From: CAZNGF01 sp964572855
GTDB taxonomy: Bacteria; Bipolaricaulota; Bipolaricaulia; RBG-16-55-9; JAJCYT01
Length of the DNA: 33,599 nucleotides
Direction: 5' to 3'
Assembly: GCA_964572855.1 (NCBI GenBank)
Contig: CAZNGF010000028.1
Location: 1-33,599, forward strand
Part shown: one piece after another, positions 21,303 to 29,904 of the stretch
How positions within the stretch are numbered: the stretch's first letter is position 1
Layout: every line of letters starts with the position of its first letter
The notes under the pieces: generated by a model
The model's input: the letters and a program-made list of their open reading frames with translations, nothing else
Told to the model about the DNA's origin: nothing
Databases searched by the model: none
Translations under genes and position numbers: made by a program

Positions 21303-22613
21303 ATGACAAGGCGAGGACGGCGGCTGGGCTGGGCGTTGGGGATCACGGCGGCGCTGCTGGCGGCGGGCGGGCTCGGGGTGGGATCGCAAGAGACCGGGAC
21401 GCCGCCCGCGATCGAATCCCTCTCGTTCCCGCGCGTCATCCCGCCGGACGGCTCGGCCGTGCGGGGCGAGCTGCGCTTCTCCGACCCCGACCTGGACGCC
21501 GCCGCGCTCGAGCTCACGCCGGTGCGCGCCTTTGACTTCCCGGCGCAACGCTTTGAGCTGAGCCAGACGCAGACCGACAGCGCGGTCATGTTCGCGCTCT
21601 CATCCGCCCGCGTGCAGCCCATCGCGCTCTCCGCGCGCGTGGTCGACGCTCAAGGCAACCGCAGCGCGCCGGTCACGTTCCACTTCGCGGCGGCGGGACC
21701 CGAACAGGAGGTCGCCCCCGACGTCTACTTCATCAACGCCTGGGGCGAGAAGGGCGACGGGCCGGGCCAGTTCGACTTCGAGGGCCCGCACGACCTCAAG
21801 GTGGGTCCCGACGGGCGGGTCTACGTGATCGACCAGGGCAACCACCGCGTGCAGGTGTTCGAGCCCGACGGGACCTACGTAACCGAGTGGGGCCGCTTCG
21901 GCACGCAAGGGCCGGGCCGCTTCAACTTCCCCACGGACCTGGCCTTCGCGCCGGACGGGAACGTCTACGTCTCGGACTCGATCAACGACCGGATCCAGGT
22001 GTTCGACCCCGCGTTCAACTTCCTGTTCCAGTGGGGCGGGGAAGGGTCGACTCCGGGCCGGTTCCTCTCGACGCGCAGCATCGAGATCACGCGGGCGGGC
22101 GAGGTGTTCGTGGCCGACGAGCGCAACGGGCGGATCCAGGTGTTCGACCTTTCGGGCAACTTCCTGCGGCAGTGGGGCGAGCTGGGCGAGGCGCCGGGCG
22201 AGTTCAACGTCCTCGTCGGCATCGACGTCGACGAAGCCCGGGGTGAGATCTACGCCGCCGACGGCTTCAACCACCGCATCCAGGTGTTCGATCTGAACGG
22301 CAACCTGTTGCGCCTCTGGGGCGAGTTCGGGACCGGAGAGGCCCAGTTCAACGACCCCGTGGACGTGGCGGTCGCGCCCGAGGGCTGGGTCGGGGTCACC
22401 GACAGCTTCAACCACCGCGTCCAGCTCTGGAGCCGCGACGGAAGGTTCCTGCGCGGCTGGGGGCAGCAGGGCGACGTGCCCGGGGATTTCCGCCTCCCGC
22501 TGGGGGCCGAAACCGACGGGCTCGGGATGTTCTACGTGGGTGACCACTTCAACCGCGCCGTGCAGGCGTTCTACGTCGCGCTGGAGGGCGAAGATGCCCC
22601 GCAAGCCCCGTGA
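21303..22613 (+). CDS. Exported NHL-repeat beta-propeller protein
   Basis: A 436-residue protein. The ATG has GAGGAGG five bases upstream. A basic N-terminus and hydrophobic helix (LGWALGITAALLAAGGLGV) form a signal peptide or anchor. Residues 35-135 look like an Ig-like domain (IESLSFPRVIPPDGS...). From about 145 onward there are six NHL repeats of about 47 residues, each with the pattern GxFxxPxDLAxxPDGxVYVxDxxNxRIQVFD, forming a six-bladed propeller. NHL propellers bind proteins or RNA, and here an extracytoplasmic scaffold role is likely. It stands alone, divergent from padR. Confidence 0.9.
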   Translation: MTRRGRRLGWALGITAALLAAGGLGVGSQETGTPPAIESLSFPRVIPPDGSAVRGELRFSDPDLDAAALELTPVRAFDFPAQRFELSQTQTDSAVMFALSSARVQPIALSARVVDAQGNRSAPVTFHFAAAGPEQEVAPDVYFINAWGEKGDGPGQFDFEGPHDLKVGPDGRVYVIDQGNHRVQVFEPDGTYVTEWGRFGTQGPGRFNFPTDLAFAPDGNVYVSDSINDRIQVFDPAFNFLFQWGGEGSTPGRFLSTRSIEITRAGEVFVADERNGRIQVFDLSGNFLRQWGELGEAPGEFNVLVGIDVDEARGEIYAADGFNHRIQVFDLNGNLLRLWGEFGTGEAQFNDPVDVAVAPEGWVGVTDSFNHRVQLWSRDGRFLRGWGQQGDVPGDFRLPLGAETDGLGMFYVGDHFNRAVQAFYVALEGEDAPQAP

Positions 22614-22646
22614 GCCGGGCGCGACCCCTTGCGGTACAATCGGGCC

Positions 22647-23009
22647 ATGACGAGCTCGAACGCGGAGCGCAAGGTGCTCATGTACGGCGAGCCGGGCTGC
22701 CCCGACGTGATCACGACGCGCCGCGTGTTCCGGCAGGCCGGCGTTTCTTACGACTACGTCGACATCCGGCAGGACGGACACGCCGAAGCGCGCGTGCGCG
22801 AGCTCAACGGCGGGCGCGCCAAGGTGCCCACGCTCGTCTTCCCCGACGGCAGCGCGCTGGCCGAGCCCAGCGTGGCCCAGCTGCGCGCCAAGCTCGCGCC
22901 GCTGGGGTATCGGCTGGGGTGGCGCGCCTGGCTCACGGGCTATGCGCGCCACGGGCTCATCGGGGCGCTCGTGCTCTGGGGGCTGCTGCGCCTGTTCGGG
23001 ATCCTGTGA
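22647..23009 (+). CDS. Membrane-anchored glutaredoxin-like protein with a single active-site Cys
   Basis: A 120-residue protein. The N-terminal 80 residues match the glutaredoxin fold: KVLMYGEPGCPDVITTRRVF at the active site, VSYDYVDI as the second strand, then KVPTLVFPDGSALAEPS with the conserved cis-Pro (VPT) and the GSH-binding loop. The active site is CPDV, so only the first Cys is present, as in monothiol types. A single hydrophobic helix (LIGALVLWGLLRLFGIL) ends the protein and anchors it, with the thioredoxin fold on the N-terminal side. It starts 33 bases after the NHL gene. Confidence 0.75.
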   Translation: MTSSNAERKVLMYGEPGCPDVITTRRVFRQAGVSYDYVDIRQDGHAEARVRELNGGRAKVPTLVFPDGSALAEPSVAQLRAKLAPLGYRLGWRAWLTGYARHGLIGALVLWGLLRLFGIL

Positions 23010-23012
23010 GCG

Positions 23013-23669
23013 CTAGCCGAGCCGGTCTTTCCCGAACGCCTGCACGAGCACGAGCGCCCCGGATTCGAACGCCAGCGCGGCCGGCGTCCCCGTGACCTGG
23101 TTGGAGACCCCGCGGCTGGCCGCGCGCTTCAGGGGCTCGCCCGCCAGCGCGAAGCGCAGGCCTTGCGTCGTGATCCCCTCGACCCGCTCGCTCTGCGGGA
23201 TGAGCGAGACGCGCTGTCCGGGATAGGCGTCGACCAGGACGTGCTGGCCGGGCAGCAGGACGGCGAGGCGCTCCAGCCCGGCCCAGAGCCAGGCCCGCGC
23301 GCCGGCGCGCGCGGCGCGCTCCAGCAGCGCCACGTTGCTGAGCGTGTGGTCGGCGCGCGCGCCCCAGCCGCCGAACACCTCGACCACCTCGGCCCCCTGC
23401 TCCAGCGCCAGGTCGAGCGCGAGTTCGAGGTCGGTCTCGTCCTTGGCCACCGGGCGCCAGTCGACGGGAAGGGGCTGGCGTTCGAGCCAGTCGCGCTCGG
23501 CGCGCGTGAGCGAGTCGCCGTCGCCCACGAACGCGTCCACGCGCAATCGAGCGCGCCGGGCCAGCCGGCTGCCGCCGTCGGCGGCCACGATGAGCTCCGC
23601 GTGTTGGGCCAGTTGCTTCAGCAGCCGGCGCGGGCGGTCCTCGCCGGCTGCCAGGATGAGGGCGCGCAT
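23013..23669 (-). CDS. Thiamine pyrophosphokinase
   Basis: A 218-residue enzyme making thiamine diphosphate from thiamine and ATP. Family blocks are ALILAAGE, IVAADGGSRLAR, DAFVGDGDSL (Mg-binding acidic loop, about 46-55), KDETDLELALDLAL (about 76-89), FGGWGARADHTLSNV (about 97-111), and in the C-terminal beta domain QRVSLIPQS, EGITTQGLRFAL and SRGVSNQVTG. Start is uncertain: ATG 23669 gives MRALILAAG, the usual family start, while ATG 23678 adds three residues; neither has a clear ribosome site. It is divergent from threonine synthase, with a 93-base gap. Confidence 0.92.
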   Translation of the reverse strand: MRALILAAGEDRPRRLLKQLAQHAELIVAADGGSRLARRARLRVDAFVGDGDSLTRAERDWLERQPLPVDWRPVAKDETDLELALDLALEQGAEVVEVFGGWGARADHTLSNVALLERAARAGARAWLWAGLERLAVLLPGQHVLVDAYPGQRVSLIPQSERVEGITTQGLRFALAGEPLKRAASRGVSNQVTGTPAALAFESGALVLVQAFGKDRLG

Positions 23670-23762
23670 GCGCGCCATTATGGGCTTGCCCGTTTGGGTT
23701 TGCGAGCCCGGAGCGCTAGCGCGGCCTTGTGTCCGCCCGCAGCGCGCTCTACCATACGCGCC

Positions 23763-24818
23763 ATGTGGACCGGGGTGATCCGCCGCTACCGCGACCTGTT
23801 GCCGATCGAGGACGAGGCGTCCATCGTCTCGCTCAACGAGGGCGACACGCCGCTCGTGCCCGCGCCCTATCTGGCCTCGCTGCTGGGCGAGGGGATCGAG
23901 GTCTTCCTCAAGGTCGAGGGGCTCAACCCGACGGGCTCGTTCAAGGACCGCGGCATGACCGTGGCGGTCTCCAAAGCCAAAGAGGAAGGCGCCAAGGCCG
24001 TCATCTGCGCCTCGACCGGCAACACGGCCGCCGCGGCGGCCGCCTACGCCGCCCGCGCGGGGATGAAGGCCTTCGTGATCGTCCCCGAGGGCAAGGTGGC
24101 GCTCGGCAAGCTGTCGGCCTCGCTCAGCTACGGCGCGCGCGTGATCCAGATTCGCGACGGCTTCGACCTCGCGCTCCGCTTCGTGCGCCGCGCCGCTGAA
24201 GAATTGCCGGTCACGCTGGTCAACTCGGTCAACCCCTACCGCATCGAAGGGCAAACCACCGCCGCCTACGAGATCTGCGACGACCTCGGGCGCGCGCCCG
24301 ACTGGCACGCGCTCCCGGTGGGCAACGCCGGCAACATCACGGCTTATTGGGCCGGTTACGGGCGCTATGCCGACGCCGGCAGGATCAACTCAAAACCGGC
24401 CATGCTCGGCTTCCAGGCCGCCGGCGCCGCGCCCATCGTGCTGGGGCACCCGGTCGAGCAGCCCGAGACGGTGGCCACCGCCATCCGCATCGGCCACCCC
24501 GCAAGCTGGAAAGGGGCGGAAGCCGCGCGGGACGAGTCCGGCGGCCTGATCCAAACCGTCACCGACGCGGAGATCCTGGCCGCCTACAAGCTGCTGGCGT
24601 CGCGCGAGGGGGTCTTCTGCGAGCCCGCCTCGGCCGCCGGCGCCGCCGGCGCGCTCAAGCTGGCCCAGGAGGGCTACTTCCAAGGCAAGGCCGGCACGCT
24701 CGTCTGCACGCTCACGGGCCACGGCCTCAAGGACCCCGACACGGCGATCGCGCAGGCCGGCAAGCCCGCCACGGTCGCCGCCGAGTTCGACGCCGTGGTC
24801 GAGGCGATGGGACTTTAG
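23763..24818 (+). CDS. thrC: Threonine synthase
   Basis: A 351-residue PLP enzyme converting O-phosphohomoserine to threonine. NEGDTPLVPAPYL, NPTGSFKDRGM with the Schiff-base Lys61, CASTGNTAAAAAAYAARAG, the phosphate-binding-like PVGNAGNITAYWAGY and CEPASAAGAAGALKL are family hallmarks, and the length fits the short ThrC class common in Gram-positives, Deinococcota and Chloroflexota. It starts at ATG 23763 with no strong ribosome site. The phosphoglycerate mutase-like gene 2.5 kb downstream may supply its substrate. Confidence 0.94.
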   Translation: MWTGVIRRYRDLLPIEDEASIVSLNEGDTPLVPAPYLASLLGEGIEVFLKVEGLNPTGSFKDRGMTVAVSKAKEEGAKAVICASTGNTAAAAAAYAARAGMKAFVIVPEGKVALGKLSASLSYGARVIQIRDGFDLALRFVRRAAEELPVTLVNSVNPYRIEGQTTAAYEICDDLGRAPDWHALPVGNAGNITAYWAGYGRYADAGRINSKPAMLGFQAAGAAPIVLGHPVEQPETVATAIRIGHPASWKGAEAARDESGGLIQTVTDAEILAAYKLLASREGVFCEPASAAGAAGALKLAQEGYFQGKAGTLVCTLTGHGLKDPDTAIAQAGKPATVAAEFDAVVEAMGL

Positions 24819-24823
24819 GGCTT

Positions 24824-24852
24824 TTGTCAAACCCTTGGTGAATTCTTACAAT
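24824..24852 (+). promoter_or_regulatory. Promoter of the toxin-antitoxin relic
   Basis: TTGTCA (24824-24829), a 17-bp spacer and TACAAT (24847-24852) precede the ATG at 24870; AGGTGA lies five bases before it. The promoter and ribosome site remain intact though the genes are fused and broken. Confidence 0.6.
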
Positions 24853-24869
24853 TCGAGTAGGTGATCGAC

Positions 24870-25268
24870 ATGGCTTCTACGCCCTCCGTGAAGCACCCTC
24901 ACATCACGCAGCACAAGGACCGCTGCGGTGGACAACCGGTTATCAAGGGAACGAAGTTTCCGGTTCGGTCCGTTGTGGCCTATGTGTTGCAGCAAGGCAT
25001 GACGCCTGAAGCGGACAATTTGGGCCAGACAGATGAGGTCCAACTCGCGTTCTCGACGCAACACCAGCGCGCTTTGCTCACCCACAACATCGGCGATTTC
25101 GTGTAACTAGCCCAACATTACGCGAACCGGGGTTTGTCCCATGCGGGGATCGTCGTCTCCGATCGACTCCCACTGAAGGCGCTGCTGCAACGAACGGTTC
25201 GATTACTGGCCGTGCGTTCCGCTGACGATATGCGAGATCGGCTTGAGTGGCTCAGCGATTATCGCTAG
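24870..25268 (+). pseudogene. Fused relic of a DUF433 antitoxin and a DUF5615 PIN-like toxin
   Basis: The first 50 or so codons are the front of a DUF433 antitoxin (DRCGGQPVIKGTKFPVRSVV, AYVLQQGMTPEA). The same frame then continues directly into the C-terminal half of a DUF5615 PIN-like toxin: DEVQLAFSTQHQRALLTHNI, a TAA at 25104-25106, then after the stop LAQHYANRGLSHAGIVVSDR, PLKALLQRTVRLLAV and RDRLEWLSDYR, ending at TAG 25268. The antitoxin end and the toxin start are missing. The simplest history is a DUF433-DUF5615 operon that lost its middle by an in-frame deletion and later gained a nonsense mutation. No active toxin is expected. Confidence 0.75.
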
Positions 25269-25276
25269 GCAGTCGA

Positions 25277-27157
25277 TCAAACCCGCTTCCAATCCCCGAT
25301 CTGACGCAGCCACTTGACCGCGAGTTTGACGGGGCGGGGCTGGCCCATGAGCGTGATGCGGTCGCCCTGCTCCAGCACCATGTCGGCCTTGGGCATGAGG
25401 TGCTGGACGTCGCGGTGGATCGACAAAATCAACACGCCCTCGGGCAGCGGCAGGTCGCGGATGCGGTGGCCCTCGCGCGGCTCGACGCGCAGGACGAGCT
25501 CCTGCACCTTGAGCGCGTCGCTCTGCAGCAGGCCGAAGAACTCGGGGTCGTGGATCAGGTTGTCCAGCACGACGTGCGTGGCCAGCGCCGGGGTCACCGG
25601 GCGGGCGCCCACCTTGCGGAGCTTGTCGGCGGTTTCGACCGTGTTGGCCAGCGCGATCACGTTGCGGACCTTGAACTTCTCGTGTGCCAGCTCGGCGACT
25701 TGGCAGTTGAGCTCGTCCTTGCGCGTGGCGATCACGACCACGGCGTCCGGGTGCACGCCGGCCTGCTCCAGGCTCTCGGGTTTGGTGGCGTCGGCCGCGA
25801 TCACCTGGAAGCCGGCGGCCTGGGCGCGCGCGGCGCGGTCGGGGTTGGACTCGATGAAGCAGACCCGGTCGAACTCGCCCTCGTCGACGCCCTGGGCCAG
25901 CGTGAGCGTGTTCTGGCTGGCCCCGACCATGACCAGGAGCCGCTCGCGCCGCTCTTCCCCCTGCGGGGGTGGCAGCGTGCGCTCGAAGAACAGGGGCGAC
26001 AGGGTCGAGGTCACGATGGCCAGCAGCACGATGGCCGCGTTCATGGTCTCGTCGATGAGCCCGGCCTGCAGGCCCACGTCCGAGGCCGCGATCATGAGCG
26101 TGAGGCCCGGGGCGAGGATCCAGCCGGTGGCCAGGGTCTCGCGCCAGGGGAACTGGACGCGGAACAGCAGCGCGGGCACGACCTTGACGGCGTAGCGCAT
26201 CAACAGCAGCGCGGGCACGAGCAGCAGCGTGCCCGCCGACTGCGTGAGCGCGGCCAAATCGAAGCGCGCCCCGACCATGATGAAGAAGATCGGGATGAAG
26301 AAGCCGAAGCCGATGGCGTCCAGCTTGGCGTTCCACGTCCGCCCCTCGACGCGCCCCACCGCCAGCGACACCAGCGCCCCGGCCAAAAACGAGCCCAAAA
26401 TGTACTCCACGCCGAGCTGCTCGGAGAGCACGACGAACACGAACATGAGCAGGAACGAGGCGCGCACGCCCAGCTCGGAGGTGGCCTCCATGAGCCGTTT
26501 GATGGTGGCCAGCTTCTGCAGGCGGTGGATGAGCCAATCCAGCGGGAAGAAGACCAAGAACAGCACGAGCACGAGCCAGATCTCGCCGGAGGGGTGCCCC
26601 CGCTCCAGCGCCACGGCCAGCGTGATCAAGAGCATGGTGCCGAAGTCGGCCAGGATGGTGGCCAGCAGGATGGCCTGCCCCAGGTCGGTCCCGGTCAGGC
26701 GGCGTTCCTTCAGGATGGGCACGACGATGCCCAGCGAGGTGGTGGACAGCACCAGCGCCATCAGGAAGGGGTTTTCGACCAGACCCCAACCTTGCAGCAG
26801 GTACGACGCGCCCAGGCCGGCCACCAGCGTGAGCGCGAAGGTGAGCGCCGGCAGGCCGAAGGTGCGCGTGGCCACCCGGGCGCCCCGCCGCGCCGCGCGC
26901 GTGAGCACGCCGAAGTCGATCTCCAGCCCCGCCAAGAACAGCAGGTAGGTGAACCCGAGCGTCGAGAGCACGTTGAGCCACGTGTTCTCCTCGATCAACC
27001 CGAGCCCGCTCTGCCCGAAGGCGATGCCGGCCAGGATCTCGCCCACCACGACGGGCACGCGGAAGCGTTTCAGGCGCGAAAACAGGATCGGCACCGTGAA
27101 CGCCAAGCCCATCACGATCAACAGGCTGGCCCAGATGTTGTGCCCTTGCGTTTCCAT
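25277..27157 (-). CDS. KefB-type monovalent cation:proton antiporter with TrkA_N and TrkA_C domains
   Basis: A 626-residue CPA2 protein. Residues 1-395 hold about twelve membrane helices (VPVVVGEILAGIAFGQSGLG; FLAGLEIDF; STTSLGIVVPILKE; GSFLAGALVSL; GFFIPIFFIMVGARFDL). After a short linker with PPPQGEERRE, a TrkA_N-type nucleotide-binding domain begins (RLLVMVGASQNTLTLAQGV, VIAADATKPESLEQAGV, VVVIATRKDELNCQVAEL), then TrkA_C (VLRVEPREGHRIRDLPLPEG, GDRITLMG). Such proteins exchange K+ or Na+ for H+ in the inner membrane under nucleotide control. ATG 27157 has GGAGG upstream. It starts its own transcript, divergent from the next gene. Confidence 0.92.
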   Translation of the reverse strand: METQGHNIWASLLIVMGLAFTVPILFSRLKRFRVPVVVGEILAGIAFGQSGLGLIEENTWLNVLSTLGFTYLLFLAGLEIDFGVLTRAARRGARVATRTFGLPALTFALTLVAGLGASYLLQGWGLVENPFLMALVLSTTSLGIVVPILKERRLTGTDLGQAILLATILADFGTMLLITLAVALERGHPSGEIWLVLVLFLVFFPLDWLIHRLQKLATIKRLMEATSELGVRASFLLMFVFVVLSEQLGVEYILGSFLAGALVSLAVGRVEGRTWNAKLDAIGFGFFIPIFFIMVGARFDLAALTQSAGTLLLVPALLLMRYAVKVVPALLFRVQFPWRETLATGWILAPGLTLMIAASDVGLQAGLIDETMNAAIVLLAIVTSTLSPLFFERTLPPPQGEERRERLLVMVGASQNTLTLAQGVDEGEFDRVCFIESNPDRAARAQAAGFQVIAADATKPESLEQAGVHPDAVVVIATRKDELNCQVAELAHEKFKVRNVIALANTVETADKLRKVGARPVTPALATHVVLDNLIHDPEFFGLLQSDALKVQELVLRVEPREGHRIRDLPLPEGVLILSIHRDVQHLMPKADMVLEQGDRITLMGQPRPVKLAVKWLRQIGDWKRV

Positions 27158-27314
27158 GCTTCCTCCCACCGGTGCGCTGCGCTCATCCTATCCGACCGAG
27201 AAAGGGGATCAAGGCTGGGAGCCCCGATCGCGCTAAGAAAGCGCTTACGATCGGTTTGACCCCGTGGTACCAGCTCCCTAAACTGCGCCCGCAACCGAGG
27301 GCGAAAGGGGGCCC

Positions 27315-28472
27315 GTGAAATACGTCGTGTTCCTGGGCGACGGGATGGGCGACTACGCCTACGACGCGCTCGACGGCCGCACGCCGCTGCAGGCCGCGCG
27401 CACGCCGCACATGGACTGGCTGGCGGCGCGCGGCGAGCTGGGCCTCGTGCGCACGATTCCCGCGGGGATGCCCCCCGGCAGCGACGTGGGCAACCTGAGC
27501 GCGCTGGGCTACGACCCGCGCCGCTATTACACGGGCCGCGCCCCCATCGAGGCGGCCAGCATGGGGCTCGATCTCGGTCCTGATGACGTGGCCGTGCGCT
27601 GCAACCTCGTGCGGCTGGCCGAACGCGACGGGCAAACCGTGATGGCCGACTACAGCGCGGAGCACATCGACTCGAATGAGGCCCGCGCGCTGATCGAGTT
27701 GCTGCAAAGCGAGCTCGGGACCGAGGCGCTGCACTTTCACCCCGGCGTGAGCTACCGGCACATCCTCTCCTGGCGGGAAGGGGTTGCCGTGGCGGACTGC
27801 AGGCCGCCGCACGACATCCTGGGCCAACCGATCGACGGTTATCTGCCCAAAGGCGAGGGGAGCGATCTTTTGCGCGACCTCATGGACCGCTCGCGCAATC
27901 TTTTGGATCACCCGAAGACGAATTCGATCTGGCTCTGGGGCTGCGGGACCATGCCCCAGCTGCCGGCCTTTGAAGACCGCTTCGGTGTCTGGGGCGCCGT
28001 AATCTCGGCGGTGGACCTGGTCAAGGGGCTCGGCGTCCTGGCCGGACTCGACGTGCTGGAGGTCGAGGGCGCCACCGGCTACCTGGACACCAACTACGCC
28101 GGCAAGGTCGAGGCCGCGCTGGAGGCGCTCGAAACGCGAAACTTCGTCTACGTCCACGTCGAGGCGCCCGACGAGACGGGCCACGAGGGCCGGCTGGAAA
28201 AGAAGATCCAGGCGCTGGAGGAGTTGGATGGGCGCATCGTGGGCCCCATCCTGGAGGCGCTGCCCGGCTTCGGCCCGCACGCCGCGTTGCTGCTGCCGGA
28301 CCATTACACGCCGGTGCGCGTGCGCACCCACACGCCCGAGCCCGTCCCGTTCGCGCTCTACCGCAGCGAGGCGCCGCAGGCGCACGCCCGCGGCTTCAAC
28401 GAGGTCGAGGCGGCCGAGACCGGCCTCGTGCCGGACGAGGGGCACCGTCTGATGGCGCACTTCCTGGCTTAA
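27315..28472 (+). CDS. Phosphoglycerate mutase-like protein of the proposed homoserine kinase group
   Basis: A 385-residue alkaline-phosphatase-superfamily protein. KYVVFLGDGMGD gives the first metal site; GMPPGSDVGNLSALGYDP carries the catalytic Ser56; YVHVEAPDETGHEG and LLLPDHYTPVRVRTHTPEPVPF give the other metal ligands. It belongs to the archaeal-type cofactor-independent phosphoglycerate mutases. Its length and the RTHTPEPVPF block fit the TIGR02535 group, proposed to be homoserine kinases from repeated association with threonine genes in genomes lacking ThrB. Here threonine synthase is 2.5 kb away on the same strand. Start is a GTG with GGGGG upstream. Phosphoglycerate mutase remains possible. 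Confidence 0.85.
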   Translation: MKYVVFLGDGMGDYAYDALDGRTPLQAARTPHMDWLAARGELGLVRTIPAGMPPGSDVGNLSALGYDPRRYYTGRAPIEAASMGLDLGPDDVAVRCNLVRLAERDGQTVMADYSAEHIDSNEARALIELLQSELGTEALHFHPGVSYRHILSWREGVAVADCRPPHDILGQPIDGYLPKGEGSDLLRDLMDRSRNLLDHPKTNSIWLWGCGTMPQLPAFEDRFGVWGAVISAVDLVKGLGVLAGLDVLEVEGATGYLDTNYAGKVEAALEALETRNFVYVHVEAPDETGHEGRLEKKIQALEELDGRIVGPILEALPGFGPHAALLLPDHYTPVRVRTHTPEPVPFALYRSEAPQAHARGFNEVEAAETGLVPDEGHRLMAHFLA

Positions 28473-29866
28473 AACCGGGGCCAGACGAACGTCAGCACGA
28501 GCCAGAGCGCCAGCAGCGAGGCGAGCAGCATGCGCGCCCCCACCCGCAGGAAGTCCTTGGCGGTCAGGTAGCCGCTGGAATAGACCATCATCGAGGCCGG
28601 CGTGCTGGCCACCACCAGGTAGCCGAACGCCGAGGCCAGCGCCGTCGTGAAGCCGGCCGCCAGCGGGCTGTCCCCCGAGAGCGCGGCGATCTGCAGCGCC
28701 ACCGGCCCCAGCACGGCCACGGCCGCGCCCGTGCTCATCGTGTGCGTGACCAGCACGGTCAGCAGGCTGAGCGCGGCCAGCAGCGGCACGCCCCCGTCCA
28801 AGTGGAAGGCGTTCAAGCCCCCCAGGACGTTCTGGGCCAGCCAGTCGGCCGCGCCGGTCTCCTTCATCTGCAGGCCCAGCGAGATGGCGGCGGCGTACAG
28901 CAGCACGACGCCCCAGTTGACGCCGCGGTTGACGTCCTCCCAGCGCACCAGCCCGAAGACCAGGTAAGCCGAGGCCCCCAGCAGGGAGACGATCCCCAGC
29001 CCCCAGGCGCTCCCCAGCGCGATCCACCCCAGCATCGTGAGGCCGAAGATCGCGATCGCGCGCCAGTCCGATGCGGTCAGCCCGCCCTCCGAGCGCACCT
29101 CGCGGCGCAGCCGGGCCAGCGCGCGCCGCACCGTGGCCACCTCGGGCGGGAAGGTGTTCAACAAGATCAAGATCAAGAGCGGCACCTCCAGCACGATCAG
29201 CGGCAGGGCGTGCGCCACCCAGTCCAGGTAGCCCACGCGCAACCCGCTCAGCTGGTGCCAGTAGTCGATCATGATCGCGTTGCGCGCCCCGCCCGAGGGC
29301 GTGCCCACGCCGCCCACCGCGGTCCCGTACGAGATCGAGAACAGCAGCAGCGCGGCCAGGTGGCGCACGTCGCGCGCGTGTTCTCGCACGAACCCGACGA
29401 TGGCCAGGGCCACTGGCAGCAGGATGGCCGCCACGGTGTGCTCGCCCACCAGCGAGGCCAGCAGGGCCGACACGCAGGCGAAGCCCGCCACCAGCCGCGG
29501 CACGCGCGGCCCCGTGAGCCGCAGGATCGCATACGCGATGCGGCGGTCGAGCTTCTGCTTCACCAGCGCCACCGAGATCATGAGCGAGCCCATGATGAAG
29601 AAGACCGAGTCGCTCATGAACGCGCGCGCCACCTCGTTGGAGGAGCCCAGCCCCAGGACGACCTGGGCGATCACGATCAAGAGCGCCACCCCGGGCAGCG
29701 GCAGCGGCTCGGTGATGAAAAACAGCGTGGCCACGGCCGCGATCGCCAGCGCGCGCTGTCCCTCGGGGCTCAGGCCCGCCGGGGCGGGAAGCGCCAGCAG
29801 CGCCCCGCCCAACAGCGCGCCCGCCAGCAGCCAGCGGGCCGCGAACAGGTAGCGAAGGAGCCGCAT
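28469..29866 (-). CDS. DASS (SLC13) family anion:sodium symporter
   Basis: A 465-residue inner-membrane carrier with about eleven helices. FFITEPLPLPGVALLIVIAQ, MGSLMISVALVKQKLDRRIA, the substrate-site hairpin SISYGTAVGGVGTPSGGARN (the SNT-like motif, here GTPSG), and in the second repeat LVTHTMSTGAAVAVLGPVAL and VASTPASMMVYSSGYLTAKD are family features. The family imports di- and tricarboxylates, sulfate or phosphate with Na+. The substrate cannot be chosen from this sequence. Its stop overlaps the convergent gene's stop by four bases. It follows the CBS gene by 38 bases on the same strand. Confidence 0.9.
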   Translation of the reverse strand: MRLLRYLFAARWLLAGALLGGALLALPAPAGLSPEGQRALAIAAVATLFFITEPLPLPGVALLIVIAQVVLGLGSSNEVARAFMSDSVFFIMGSLMISVALVKQKLDRRIAYAILRLTGPRVPRLVAGFACVSALLASLVGEHTVAAILLPVALAIVGFVREHARDVRHLAALLLFSISYGTAVGGVGTPSGGARNAIMIDYWHQLSGLRVGYLDWVAHALPLIVLEVPLLILILLNTFPPEVATVRRALARLRREVRSEGGLTASDWRAIAIFGLTMLGWIALGSAWGLGIVSLLGASAYLVFGLVRWEDVNRGVNWGVVLLYAAAISLGLQMKETGAADWLAQNVLGGLNAFHLDGGVPLLAALSLLTVLVTHTMSTGAAVAVLGPVALQIAALSGDSPLAAGFTTALASAFGYLVVASTPASMMVYSSGYLTAKDFLRVGARMLLASLLALWLVLTFVWPRF

Positions 29867-29904
29867 TCAGGCGACGGTCGGGGGCCTGCGGGCGGGCGTG
29901 CCGC

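Noticed and set aside
25247..27259. A 670-residue plus-strand frame opposite the KefB-type antiporter
   Set aside because: His/Gln/Glu-rich antisense translation of a membrane protein; the minus frame has all antiporter and TrkA blocks and a good ribosome site.
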